From: Dechloromonas sp. ZY10
Lineage (GTDB): Bacteria > Pseudomonadota > Gammaproteobacteria > Burkholderiales > Rhodocyclaceae
Direction: 5' to 3'
NCBI RefSeq assembly: GCF_041378895.1
Contig: NZ_CP144212.1
Location: 3,147,501 to 3,211,500 of the forward strand
Length of the DNA stretch: 64,000 nt
Part shown: positions 51,720 through 60,153 of the stretch, piece after piece
Layout of the letters: each line of letters starts with the position of its first letter
How positions within the stretch are numbered: position 1 is the stretch's first letter
Notes under the pieces: generated by a model
Told to the model about the DNA's origin: nothing
Seen by the model: the letters and a program-made list of their open reading frames with translations, nothing else
The model's database searches: none
Translations under genes and position numbers: made by a program

Positions 51720-52994
51720 ATGCAACTCAAGATTTCTGCTGTAGCCCTTTCCGTCGCCGCTGCCTTCGCCCTGTCGGCCTGCGGCCAGAAAGAGGAACCG
51801 AAAGTCGCCGCACCGGCTCCGGCTGCGGCACCGCAAAAGCCGGAAGTGCTGGTCAAGATCGGCCATGTCGGCCCGATGACCGGCCCCCAGGCCCACCTCG
51901 GCAAGGACAACGAAAACGGCGCCCGCCTGGCGATCGAGGAACTGAACGCGCAGGGCCTTGAAATCGGCGGCGCCAAGGCCAAGTTCGAACTGCTCGGCGA
52001 AGATGACCAGGCCGACCCGAAGCAAGGCACCACCGTCGCCCAGAAGCTGGTCGATGCCAAGGTCAATGGCGTCATCGGCCACCTCAACTCGGGCACCACG
52101 ATTCCGGCCTCCAAGCTCTACTCCGATGCCGGCATTCCGCAGATTTCCGGCTCCGCAACCAACCCGACCTACACCCAGCAAGGCTTCAAGACCGCCTTCC
52201 GGGTGATGGCCAACGACGTGCAGCAGGGCAAGGTGCTCGGCGAATTCGCCGCCAAGCAGGGCGCCAAGGCTGTTGCCGTGGTCGATGACCGCACGGCTTA
52301 CGGCCAGGGCCTCGCCGACGAATTCCGCAAGGCCGCCGAAGCGGCCGGCCTCAAGGTCGTCGCCAACGAATACACCAACGACAAAGCCACCGACTTCAAG
52401 GCCATCCTGACCAAGATCAAGTCCAAGAAACCGGACCTGATCTTCTTTGGCGGCATGGACGCCCAGGGCGGCCCGCTGGTCAAGCAGATGGCCGAACTCG
52501 GGATCAAGGCCAAGTTCCTTGGCGGCGACGGCGTGTGCACGCCGGAGTTCATGAAGCTCGGCGGTGCTGCTGCCGAAGGCCAGTTCTGCTCGCTGCCGGG
52601 CCAGCCGCTGGAAAAGCTGGCCAAGGGTCCGGAATTCAAGGACAAGTTCACCAAGAAATTCAACGCCGAAATCCAACTCTACGCACCGTACGTCTACGAC
52701 GCGGTGATGGTGATGGCCGACGCGATGAAGCGTGCCGGCTCCGCCGAACCCGCCAAGTATCTCCCGGAACTGGGCAAGACCAAGTACGACGGCGTTACCG
52801 CACTGATCGAGTTCGATCAGTTCGGCGACCTCCAGGGTGGCGCAATCTCCCTGTACCAGTACAAGGCCGGCAAGCTGGATTACGTTGAAACCCTCGGTGG
52901 CGCAGCCGCTGCTCCGGCTGCCGAAACGGCCAAGGCAGAAGCTGCTCCGGCCCCGGCTGCGGCCGCTGTTCCGGCACCGGCCGACAAGAAATAA
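51720..52994 (+). CDS. livK: Branched-chain-type amino acid binding lipoprotein
   Basis: 424 residues. A lipoprotein signal (FALSAC, Cys at residue 21) is followed by a KEEPK...APAPAA linker and a type I periplasmic-binding domain (VLVKIGHVGPMTGPQAHLGKD, AAVVDDRTAYGQGLADEF-like, FFGGMDAQGGPLVKQM). The C-terminus has an unusual Ala/Pro/Lys tail of about 35 residues (AAPAPAAAAVPAPADKK), absent from E. coli LivK. It is the first gene of a complete livKHMGF operon. The ligand is likely amino acids but unproven. Confidence 0.92.
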   Translation: MQLKISAVALSVAAAFALSACGQKEEPKVAAPAPAAAPQKPEVLVKIGHVGPMTGPQAHLGKDNENGARLAIEELNAQGLEIGGAKAKFELLGEDDQADPKQGTTVAQKLVDAKVNGVIGHLNSGTTIPASKLYSDAGIPQISGSATNPTYTQQGFKTAFRVMANDVQQGKVLGEFAAKQGAKAVAVVDDRTAYGQGLADEFRKAAEAAGLKVVANEYTNDKATDFKAILTKIKSKKPDLIFFGGMDAQGGPLVKQMAELGIKAKFLGGDGVCTPEFMKLGGAAAEGQFCSLPGQPLEKLAKGPEFKDKFTKKFNAEIQLYAPYVYDAVMVMADAMKRAGSAEPAKYLPELGKTKYDGVTALIEFDQFGDLQGGAISLYQYKAGKLDYVETLGGAAAAPAAETAKAEAAPAPAAAAVPAPADKK

Positions 52995-53063
52995 GCCCCT
53001 CCGGGCTTCCGCAAACGGCGCCGCAAGGCGCCGTTTCCTCTTTCTGCGGACCTGAAAGCTAAT

Positions 53064-53987
53064 ATGGATATTTTCCTGCAACAAATCATCAATGGCCTGG
53101 TCCAGGGCAGCATTTATGCCCTGGTCGCGCTGGGCTACACGATGGTCTACGGGATCATGGGACTGATCAACTTCGCACACGGCGAAGTGGTGATGATCGG
53201 CACCCTGACCGCGATCACCGTCGCCGGCACGCTGCTCGCGTCCGGCATGCCGCCGGCGCTGGCCGGCCTCGCTGCCCTGATTGCCGCCTCGTTGCTGTGC
53301 ATGGCAATGGGCTGGGGGCTCGAACGGATTGCCTACCGCCCGCTGCGCAATGCGCCGCGCCTAACGCCGCTGATCACCGCGATCGGCATGTCGATCATCC
53401 TGCAAAACCTGGCGATGATCGTTTGGGGGCGCAATTACCAGACCTTCCCGCCGCTGTTCCCGAAAATCAACTTTGAACTCGCCGGGGTGCACTTCACCGC
53501 CGTCCAGGTGGTCATCGTCGTACTTTCGGCCGCAACCATGCTCGGTCTGACGCTGCTGGTGTATCGCACCAAGCTCGGCATGGCGATGCGCGCCACCGCC
53601 CAGAATCCGGCCGTCGCCGGACTGATGGGGGTGAACAGCAACCGCGTGATTTCCGCCGCCTTCGTGATCGGCTCGGCACTCGCCGCGCTGGCCGGAATCA
53701 TGGTCGGCGCCTATTACGAGATCGCCCACTACCAGATGGGCTTCATGCTCGGCCTCAAGGCCTTCACCGCCGCCGTACTCGGCGGGATCGGCAATCTGGT
53801 CGGCGCAATGGCCGGCGGCATCCTGCTCGGGATCATCGAAGCCCTCGGCGCCGGCTACATCGGCGACCTCACCGGCGGCTTCCTCGGCAGCCACTATCAG
53901 GACATCTTCGCCTTCATGGTGCTGATCGCGGTGCTGATGTTCCGCCCCAGCGGCCTCTTTGGCGAAAAGACGGGAGACCGCGCATGA
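53064..53987 (+). CDS. livH: Branched-chain amino acid permease LivH
   Basis: 307 residues, about eight membrane segments. QQIINGLVQGSIYALVALGYTMVYGIMGLINFAHGEVVMIG at the start is canonical LivH, and the EAA-like loop lies in ATAQNPAVAGLMGVNSNRVIS (near 180). It follows livK by 69 bp and overlaps livM by 4 bp (ATGA). Confidence 0.95.
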   Translation: MDIFLQQIINGLVQGSIYALVALGYTMVYGIMGLINFAHGEVVMIGTLTAITVAGTLLASGMPPALAGLAALIAASLLCMAMGWGLERIAYRPLRNAPRLTPLITAIGMSIILQNLAMIVWGRNYQTFPPLFPKINFELAGVHFTAVQVVIVVLSAATMLGLTLLVYRTKLGMAMRATAQNPAVAGLMGVNSNRVISAAFVIGSALAALAGIMVGAYYEIAHYQMGFMLGLKAFTAAVLGGIGNLVGAMAGGILLGIIEALGAGYIGDLTGGFLGSHYQDIFAFMVLIAVLMFRPSGLFGEKTGDRA

Positions 53988-55051
53988 GTATCAAAAACTG
54001 GCTTTCGCCACGGTCGACCGTGGGAATCGCTTTAATTGCCATTGCCCTGATCGCGCTTCCGTTCGCGCTGGCCACTGGCGGCCAGGCCTGGGTACGGATC
54101 GCCAACTTCGCGATCCTCTATGTCTTCCTCGCCCTCGGCCTGAATATCGTGGTTGGCCTCGCCGGCCTGCTCGACCTTGGCTATATCGCGTTCTACGCGG
54201 TCGGCGCCTATACCTGGGCATTGCTCGCCAGCCCGCACTTCGGGCTGCACCTGCCGGTCTGGGCGATCCTGCCGATCGGCGCGGCCTGCGCCTGCGTTGC
54301 CGGCGTGCTGCTCGGTTCGCCGACACTGAAGCTGCGCGGCGACTATCTGGCCATCGTCACCCTCGGTTTTGGCGAGATCGTGCGCATTTTCATGAACAAC
54401 CTGAATGCCCCGATCAACATCACCAACGGCGCCCAGGGCATCACCCTGATCGACCCGGTCAAGATCGGTGACTTCAGCTTTGCCGGCAACAGCACCATTT
54501 TCGGCCTGACGCTGAGTGGACCGCAGAAATACTATTTCCTGCTGGTGGCGCTGGCCTTGCTGGTGATCTTGGTCAACCTGCGCCTGCAGAATTCGCGGAT
54601 CGGCCGCGCCTGGCAGGCGATCCGCGAGGACGAGATCGCCGCCAAGGCGGTCGGGATCAACACCCGCAACGTCAAGTTGCTCGCCTTCGCCATGGGCGCC
54701 TCGTTTGGCGGCATTGCCGGCGGCGTCTTCGCCGCGATGCAGGGCTTCGTCTCGCCGGAGAGTTTCTCGCTGATCGAATCAGTGATGATTCTGGCGATGG
54801 TGGTGCTCGGCGGCATGGGCCACATCCCGGGCGTAATCCTCGGCGCGGTGCTGCTGGCGATTTTGCCGGAAGCCCTGCGCTACGGCGTCGCGCCGATCCA
54901 GCAACTGCTCTTCGGCAAGGTGCTGGTCGACCCGGAAAGCCTGCGCATGCTGGTCTTCGGCCTGGCGCTGGTGCTGGTGATGCGCTTCAAACCGGCCGGC
55001 CTGTGGCCGGCGCCGGAGCGCAAGGCTGAACTGGAGGAGGGACGCGCATGA
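53984..55051 (+). CDS. livM: Branched-chain amino acid permease LivM
   Basis: 355 residues with about ten membrane segments. ALGLNIVVGLAGLLDLGYIAFYAVGAYTWALL near residue 45 and the EAA-like DEIAAKAVGINTRNVKLLAFAMGASFGG near 218 identify it. The first 13 codons contain an exact copy of the palindromic repeat, read here as PRSTV just before the first membrane segment. It overlaps livH and livG by 4 bp each, a tightly coupled operon. Confidence 0.95.
   Translation: MSIKNWLSPRSTVGIALIAIALIALPFALATGGQAWVRIANFAILYVFLALGLNIVVGLAGLLDLGYIAFYAVGAYTWALLASPHFGLHLPVWAILPIGAACACVAGVLLGSPTLKLRGDYLAIVTLGFGEIVRIFMNNLNAPINITNGAQGITLIDPVKIGDFSFAGNSTIFGLTLSGPQKYYFLLVALALLVILVNLRLQNSRIGRAWQAIREDEIAAKAVGINTRNVKLLAFAMGASFGGIAGGVFAAMQGFVSPESFSLIESVMILAMVVLGGMGHIPGVILGAVLLAILPEALRYGVAPIQQLLFGKVLVDPESLRMLVFGLALVLVMRFKPAGLWPAPERKAELEEGRA
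54009..54022. repeat. CACGGTCGACCGTG element inside livM
   Basis: Exact core, a 16-bp palindrome with the flanking C/G. Read on the plus strand it encodes P-R-S-T-V, a different frame from the oxidoreductase copy. It lies in the short cytoplasmic N-terminus of LivM. Confidence 0.9.
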
Positions 55052-55833
55052 GCGACAACACCAATCCGACGCAAAAGCCGGTGCTGCTGGCCGCCAAACA
55101 AGTGGCCAAGCATTTCGGCGGGGTCAAGGCGCTGCGCGATGTGTCGCTGACCATCCGCCAGGGCGAAATCTACGGCCTGATCGGCCCCAACGGGGCCGGC
55201 AAGACCACTTTCTTCAACTGCATGACCGGGCTCTACATTCCCGACGGCGGCGGCTTTGATTTCGCCGGTACGCCGCTGGTGGCGGATGCCCCGGACCAGG
55301 CGGCGGCGCGCGGCATCGCCCGCACCTTCCAGAACATCCGGCTGTTCGGCAACATGACCGCGCTGGAAAACGTGATGGTCGGCCGCCACGTGCGGACCCA
55401 AGCCGGCGTGATCGGCGCCATGCTCAACAGCGCCGCAACCCGCGCCGAAGAAAAGGCGATTCGCGAGCGGGCGATGGAATTGCTGCACTACGTCGACATC
55501 GCCGAGCGGGCCGACGACCTGGCCAAGAACCTCTCCTACGGCGATCAGCGCCGCCTGGAAATCGCCCGCGCGCTGGCTACCGAACCCAAGCTGCTCTGTC
55601 TCGACGAACCGGCCGCCGGCATGAACGCCACTGAAACCGGCGAATTGCGCGAGTTGATCGAGGGCATTCGCGGCGACGGCACCACCGTGCTCCTGATCGA
55701 GCACGACGTGAAGCTGGTGATGGGCTTGTGCGACCGCGTCGCCGTACTCGACTACGGCGCGCTGGTTATCGAGGATGTACCCGCCGTGGTACAGAATGAT
55801 CAACGTGTGATTGAGGCATACCTAGGTGCTTGA
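55048..55833 (+). CDS. livG: Branched-chain amino acid ABC transporter ATPase LivG
   Basis: 261 residues. Walker A is GPNGAGKTT (about 50-58), the signature is LSYGDQRRLEIARAL, Walker B is LLCLDEPAAGMN and the switch His is in IEHDVKL. The GIARTFQNIRLFGNMTALENVMVGRH block is typical of LivG. It overlaps livM by 4 bp and livF by 8 bp. Confidence 0.96.
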   Translation: MSDNTNPTQKPVLLAAKQVAKHFGGVKALRDVSLTIRQGEIYGLIGPNGAGKTTFFNCMTGLYIPDGGGFDFAGTPLVADAPDQAAARGIARTFQNIRLFGNMTALENVMVGRHVRTQAGVIGAMLNSAATRAEEKAIRERAMELLHYVDIAERADDLAKNLSYGDQRRLEIARALATEPKLLCLDEPAAGMNATETGELRELIEGIRGDGTTVLLIEHDVKLVMGLCDRVAVLDYGALVIEDVPAVVQNDQRVIEAYLGA

Positions 55834-56527
55834 AGTTACCGGACTCCATGTGGCTTACGGCGGCATCCAGGCCGTCCGCAGCATCACCTTTCACGTCAAA
55901 CAGGGCGAGACCGTCGCCCTGGTCGGCGCCAACGGCGCCGGCAAGACGAGTACGCTGAAAGCCATCTCGCGCATTGTCCCGGCTACCGGCGACGTGCATT
56001 TTTGCGGCGAAAAGATGTTGCAGGTCGCGCCGTACGATCTCATCCGCAAGGGCATCGCCCTGGTCCCGGAAGGGCGCGGCGTTTTCCCGCGCCTGACCGT
56101 CGCCGAGAACCTGGCGATGGGCGCCTTCATCCGCGACGACAAGGCTGAAATCGCCCGCGACGTCGAACGGATGTACGCCTATTTCCCGCGCCTCAAGGAA
56201 CGGGAAACCCAGCTGGCCGGCACCCTCTCGGGTGGCGAACAGCAGATGCTGGCGCTCGGCCGGGCCTTGATGAGCCGGCCCAAGCTGCTGTTGCTCGACG
56301 AACCTTCGATGGGTCTGGCACCGATCATGGTGCAGAAGATCTTCGAAGTCGTCCGTGCAGTGGCCGCTGAAGGCATGACCATCCTGCTGATCGAGCAGAA
56401 CGCCAAACTGGCGCTCGAAGTCAGCCAGCGGGCCTACGTGATGGAAAGCGGTGAAATCACCCTGACCGGTGATTCCGCCGAACTGCTGCACGACCCCAAG
56501 GTCAAGGCCGCCTACCTCGGCGAATAA
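55826..56527 (+). CDS. livF: Branched-chain amino acid ABC transporter ATPase LivF
   Basis: 233 residues, the standard LivF length, starting from a GTG at 55826 that lies inside the end of livG (8-bp overlap). Walker A is GANGAGKTS, the signature is LSGGEQQMLALGRALM, Walker B is LLLLDEPSMGLAP. It is the last gene of the operon, ended by a classical terminator 18 bp after its stop. Confidence 0.95.
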   Translation: MLEVTGLHVAYGGIQAVRSITFHVKQGETVALVGANGAGKTSTLKAISRIVPATGDVHFCGEKMLQVAPYDLIRKGIALVPEGRGVFPRLTVAENLAMGAFIRDDKAEIARDVERMYAYFPRLKERETQLAGTLSGGEQQMLALGRALMSRPKLLLLDEPSMGLAPIMVQKIFEVVRAVAAEGMTILLIEQNAKLALEVSQRAYVMESGEITLTGDSAELLHDPKVKAAYLGE

Positions 56528-56544
56528 GCTCCGCTGGCCACCGC

Positions 56545-56575
56545 AGCCCACGGGTCACCGCCCGTGGGCTTTTTT
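56545..56575 (+). terminator. Intrinsic terminator of the livKHMGF operon
   Basis: AGCCCACGGG (56545-56554) pairs with CCCGTGGGCT (56561-56570), six-base loop, then TTTTT. It is a textbook rho-independent terminator. Confidence 0.92.
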
Positions 56576-56934
56576 CATGGTGCCGGGTGGGCCGAACTCT
56601 CGAAGCGCCGCTCGGCGCGTTCGAGATGGCGGATCAGGACGTGTGAAATCAGGTTGATCCCGATCCCGGCGAAGGTCGCCGGCAGCAGGTAGATCGCCAT
56701 CCCGAGCTGGCCCGAGAAAATCGCGTCGTCGAACAGCGACGGCGTCTGCTTGACGATCTCGGCCAGGCGTTGCAGCAACAGCAGATCGATCCCGGAGAGC
56801 AGGATCAGGATCGCCGCCAGCGCCAACACGGTCAACGGCGAAATCGAGCGCTTTTTCCACATGAAATAGTAGATCGCCAGCGGCAAGCCGATTGAGCACA
56901 GCAACAGCGCCACGAATTCGAGTTCGAACCACAT
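56575..56934 (-). CDS. Small membrane protein of unknown function
   Basis: 119 residues with three hydrophobic segments (about 5-25, 33-55 and 72-98) and a positively charged tail (HLERAERRFESSAHPAP). I do not recognise a family. It is 13 bp downstream of the DUF2076-like gene on the same strand, so probably co-transcribed. Its stop abuts the livF terminator from the other side. Confidence 0.7.
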   Translation of the reverse strand: MWFELEFVALLLCSIGLPLAIYYFMWKKRSISPLTVLALAAILILLSGIDLLLLQRLAEIVKQTPSLFDDAIFSGQLGMAIYLLPATFAGIGINLISHVLIRHLERAERRFESSAHPAP

Positions 56935-56947
56935 CGCGCCGCCGCCC

Positions 56948-57484
56948 TCACAACCACTCGGAATCGCCGTCGGCGGCGAGACCGTCGCTCAAGGCGCCGA
57001 GATCGTCGCCATAAGAATTGTTCGCGACCGTTTCGCCCGGTGTCAGCAATCCCTGGCTGGGCGGATGGGTTGCCGCCCCTGCCAGCAGGTGTTCGATGCC
57101 TTGATACAGGAAGGAACCGGCAACCACCCCGGCCGCGGTGGTCGCAACCGTCCCCAGCCAGCCCGGCGCACCGCTACTCGCGGTACCGCCAGCGCCGGTC
57201 ACTACCGGCGGCGGCGCAAGCGGGCGGGCCTGGCCGCCCCAGGTCGTATCGCCGAGCAACGAAGCCCCCGCCGGTGCCGCCTGCAAGCGCCGAAGGTCGT
57301 CGTGCGCGGTCTGCAGCGCCCGTTCCTGGAGCAACACCCGCTGTACCAGCAAGTAGGCGGCATCCGGCTGGCGAGCGACGGCCTCGCTGATCAGTCGTTC
57401 CGCCTCGGCATCCCGGCTCATCAGTTGCACTTGCGTCAGCCGATTCAGCAAGGCCGTCAATTGTTCGCGTTCAAGGTCGTTCAT
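56948..57484 (-). CDS. DUF2076-like protein
   Basis: 178 residues from MNDLEREQLTALLNRL, with GGAG ahead of the ATG; a much longer in-frame reading upstream has no support. The N-terminal helical domain (LISEAVARQPDAAYLLVQRVLLQERALQ) is typical of DUF2076, followed by a Gly/Ala/Pro-rich linker and a short hydrophobic glycine-rich segment (GTVATTAAGVVAGSFLYQGI, about 115-134), and an acidic C-terminus (DDLGALSDGLAADGDSEWL). The family is periplasm- or membrane-associated with no known role. Confidence 0.8.
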   Translation of the reverse strand: MNDLEREQLTALLNRLTQVQLMSRDAEAERLISEAVARQPDAAYLLVQRVLLQERALQTAHDDLRRLQAAPAGASLLGDTTWGGQARPLAPPPVVTGAGGTASSGAPGWLGTVATTAAGVVAGSFLYQGIEHLLAGAATHPPSQGLLTPGETVANNSYGDDLGALSDGLAADGDSEWL

Positions 57485-57535
57485 GTGCAAGCTCCCGATG
57501 AAATTCAGTTCCCGCATCTTGCAAAAAAGTCGGCG

Positions 57536-57562
57536 CTGCTTGCTGAGCGCTTGTGCAAGCAG
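57536..57562. repeat. 8-bp inverted repeat in a divergent promoter region
   Basis: CTGCTTGC (57536-57543) and GCAAGCAG (57555-57562) with an 11-base centre, midway between the DUF2076-like gene and the divergent secreted-protein gene. It may be an operator; nothing else in the 174-bp gap is recognisable. Confidence 0.5.
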
Positions 57563-57658
57563 TTGTTTCGATCTGTTTCCCACCGCCTTTTTACCTGTAT
57601 CAAATGCGCCGCGGCGCCGGCGCGACACAATCCCGCGATCTCGCATCGGATTATTGGC

Positions 57659-58297
57659 ATGAAAAAACACTTCCTCCTGCTCCTCGCCAGCTGTCTGCTG
57701 CCGCTCTCCAGCCTGGCCGATGAGCCGGAAGCACCGCCGCCGCCGAGCGCACCCAAGCTGGCCTACGGCCTGCTGGTCAAGCAGGGCGACAAGATTCTCT
57801 TCGCGCCCTGCCGCGACCGCAGCTACGCGCTGGTCGAAGACGTCTCGCCGGACAAGGCGGTCACCCGCGGCCTGCAGCAGGTCGGCCTCGACCAGGGCCA
57901 GAAGCTCTACGTCGAACTGGTCGGCAGTGTCGAAGGCATCGCGCTCAAGGCCAGCGCGCTCAATTTGGCGCGGACCAACGGCCGCTGCCAGCAACCGGGC
58001 GGCGCCGAGGAAAGCTGGCGGGCTGCCGGGCAGATGCCGGGCTGGCTGCTCGCCGCCGGTGGCGACCGGGTCACGCTGAAGCGCGAAGGCCAGAACGAAG
58101 ACCGCATCTGGCCGCACCAGGAGTTCCAGCGCGATGGCGATCACGTCCATTTTGCAGCCCAGGCCGGCAACGAGCAGATCGAACTACGCTTCGAACGCAA
58201 GCTGTGCCAGGACCCCGCCGCCGAAGCCGTGTTTGGCTGGACAGCACAACTGAAGCACAACGGACAAACGCTGCAGGGTTGTGCCTGGCAACGCTAG
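57659..58297 (+). CDS. Periplasmic protein of unknown function
   Basis: 212 residues with a Sec signal peptide (about 1-20, MKKHFLLLLASCLLPLSSLA). Two cysteine pairs are possible (CRDR, CQQP, CQDP and CAWQR). The middle part (VEDVSPDKAVTRGLQQV, LYVELVGSVEG) and the C-terminal part (EQIELRFERKLCQD) resemble the MliC/NlpE-like beta-rich lipoproteins, but I cannot assign it firmly, and there is no lipobox at the signal end. It is a single gene, divergent from the DUF2076-like gene. Confidence 0.72.
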   Translation: MKKHFLLLLASCLLPLSSLADEPEAPPPPSAPKLAYGLLVKQGDKILFAPCRDRSYALVEDVSPDKAVTRGLQQVGLDQGQKLYVELVGSVEGIALKASALNLARTNGRCQQPGGAEESWRAAGQMPGWLLAAGGDRVTLKREGQNEDRIWPHQEFQRDGDHVHFAAQAGNEQIELRFERKLCQDPAAEAVFGWTAQLKHNGQTLQGCAWQR

Positions 58298-58400
58298 TTC
58301 CAGGTTGGCCGGAAAAACGAGCCTGGGGCCGGTGGACCGTGGACCGGGCCGCAACCGTTGCCCGTTCCGTAGAAATTTCCCCGTTCCGGACGCACATGAA

Positions 58401-58424
58401 AAACGCCGCATCGCTGCGGCGTTT
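58401..58424 (-). terminator. terC terminator
   Basis: AAACGCCGCA (58401-58410) and TGCGGCGTTT (58415-58424), loop TCGC. On the minus strand the stem ends in TTTTT and lies 26 bp after the terC stop. The A/T-rich ends make it symmetrical, so it could also stop the convergent gene at 57659. Confidence 0.85.
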
Positions 58425-58450
58425 GGCATTTGCTTCTGACGGCAGCGCGC

Positions 58451-59215
58451 TTATTCGCCCGCTTCCCGGACATAGGGTTCGCGCAGCTCGACCGGCTTCG
58501 CCGTCTTCTTGCGCATCCGGATATTGAGCATCTCGACGCCGACCGAGAAGGCCATCGCGAAGTAGATATAGCCCTTCGGCACATGGTGGCCGAAACCGTC
58601 GGCGATCAGGACCACGCCGACGACAACCAGGAAGGACAAGGCCAGCATCTTGATCGTCGGATGATTTGAGACGAACTCGCCGATATGGCGGGCAAACAGC
58701 ATCATCAACCCGACCGAAGCGACCACCGCAGCGATCATCACGCCGACCTGACTGACCATGCCGACCGCCGTGATGATGGAATCGAGCGAAAAGACCAGGT
58801 CGATCACGATGATCTGGGCGATGACCCCGGCAAAGGTCGAGGCGACCTTGCGGGATTCCTCGCCCTCCTCGCCTTCCAGCAACTGGTGCACTTCGCCGGT
58901 ACTTTTCCAGATCAGGAACAGGCCGCCGCCGATCAGGATCAGATCGCGCCCGGAAATCCCGTGGCCCAATAGCGTCAGCACCGGCTCGGTAAGGCCGACG
59001 ATCCACGACAAGACCAGCAACAGCGCGATGCGCATGAACATCGCCAGGAACAGACCGATCCTGCGTGCCACTTCGCGTTTTTCCGGTGGCAGCTTATCGA
59101 CCAGGATGGAGATGAAAATGATGTTGTCGATCCCGAGGACCAGTTCCAGCGCAGTCAGCGTGAAAAAGGCGATCCAGATTTCGGGCGAGGTCAGCAGTTC
59201 GAGCATGGCGGGCAT
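58451..59215 (-). CDS. TerC-family membrane protein
   Basis: 254 residues (251 if the second ATG is used; neither has a clear ribosome-binding site). About seven membrane segments carry the acidic TerC motifs ELVLGIDNIIFISIL (near 25) and DLVFSLDSIITAVGM (near 137). TerC proteins are linked to tellurite resistance and, in several bacteria, to manganese export or metallation of secreted proteins. No ter operon is present, so a metal-ion role is the more likely one. Confidence 0.92.
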   Translation of the reverse strand: MPAMLELLTSPEIWIAFFTLTALELVLGIDNIIFISILVDKLPPEKREVARRIGLFLAMFMRIALLLVLSWIVGLTEPVLTLLGHGISGRDLILIGGGLFLIWKSTGEVHQLLEGEEGEESRKVASTFAGVIAQIIVIDLVFSLDSIITAVGMVSQVGVMIAAVVASVGLMMLFARHIGEFVSNHPTIKMLALSFLVVVGVVLIADGFGHHVPKGYIYFAMAFSVGVEMLNIRMRKKTAKPVELREPYVREAGE

Positions 59216-59317
59216 CCGCGAAAGAATGAAGTCGCGATTGTAGGGGCATCCCCTAGGCCATCACCAGACCGGAGCGGGAAAAGATGCTTCGAAAAAACCG
59301 GAGAGAGCACAACGCCC

Positions 59318-59369
59318 CCGGCTTTTTACCGAAAACCACGGTCGACCGTGGAAAACGGCAAAAAGCCGG
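59318..59369. repeat. 52-bp extended palindrome with CACGGTCGACCGTG core
   Basis: The exact core at 59337-59350 sits in a symmetrical 52-base arrangement: CCGGCTTTTT at the left pairs with AAAAAGCCGG at the right, with only one further mismatch and an AAAA/AAAA bubble beside the core. It begins 7 bp after the stop of the ATPase gene at 59377, so it can form a terminator-like hairpin. The rest of the 161-bp gap to terC shows nothing else. Confidence 0.9.
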
Positions 59370-59376
59370 CGGCGGC

Positions 59377-60153
59377 TTACAGCATGTGGCGCAGGAAAGC
59401 CTGGGTGCGGGCCTGCTGCGGCTGCCCGAACAAGGCTTGCGGCGGCCCGGCTTCGACAATCTCGCCGCCGTCCATGAAGATGGTGCGGGTGGACACGTCG
59501 CGGGCAAAACTCATCTCGTGCGTGACCACCAGCATGGTCATGTGCTCATCGGCCAACTGACGCATGGTGCGCAGCACTTCGCCGGTCAGTTCAGGGTCGA
59601 GCGCTGAGGTCGGCTCGTCAAAGAGCATGATGTCGGGGGCCATCGCCAGCGCCCGGGCAATCGCCACCCGCTGCTTCTGGCCGCCGGACAGGCGCGACGG
59701 ATAGGCGTCGCGCTTGGCGAACAGGCCGACCTTGCGCAGCAATTCGTCGGCCAGCGGCTCGATCTCGGCACGGCTCATCCCCTTGACCGTCAGCGGTGCC
59801 TCGATCAGGTTCTGCAGCACGGTCAGATGCGGAAACAGGTTGAAGTGCTGGAAAACCATCCCCATCCGCCGGCAGATCCGCCGCGCCTCGACTTCCGGCG
59901 CGTAACGACAATGGCCTTGTCCATCGCCGCAGACCAGGGTTTCGCCGGCGATACGAATTTCGCCGCGATCAATGCTTTCAAGATGGTTCAGACAGCGCAG
60001 GAAGGTGCTCTTGCCCGAGCCGGACGGCCCGATCACCGCGATTACCTCGCCCTTGCCCACCGTCAGCGAGACGCCGCGCAGCACCTCATGCTCGCCGAAG
60101 CGCTTGTGCAGGTCGTGCGCGACGAGCATCGGCTCAGTCGTCGTAGACGGCAT
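59377..60153 (-). CDS. Polar amino acid ABC transporter ATPase (GlnQ type)
   Basis: 258 residues from [23 protein letters not shown] seven bases before this ATG decides the start, which overlaps the permease end by 20 bp. Walker A is GPSGSGKST, the Q-loop is [17 protein letters not shown], the signature is [16 protein letters not shown] and Walker B is [15 protein letters not shown] short insert after the D-D loop ([19 protein letters not shown]) is characteristic of some arginine/histidine systems. It is the last gene of a three-gene operon. Confidence 0.95.
   Translation of the reverse strand: MPSTTTEPMLVAHDLHKRFGEHEVLRGVSLTVGKGEVIAVIGPSGSGKSTFLRCLNHLESIDRGEIRIAGETLVCGDGQGHCRYAPEVEARRICRRMGMVFQHFNLFPHLTVLQNLIEAPLTVKGMSRAEIEPLADELLRKVGLFAKRDAYPSRLSGGQKQRVAIARALAMAPDIMLFDEPTSALDPELTGEVLRTMRQLADEHMTMLVVTHEMSFARDVSTRTIFMDGGEIVEAGPPQALFGQPQQARTQAFLRHML

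Noticed and set aside
57485-58150. Long N-terminal extension of the DUF2076-like gene on the minus strand
   Set aside because: It runs antisense through the secreted-protein gene. The ATG at 57484 has its own ribosome-binding site and fits the family start.
58327-58351. GGCCGGTGGACCGTGGACCGGGCC near-palindrome
   Set aside because: It looks like the repeat family at first but lacks the GGTCGACC centre, and the flanks do not match.
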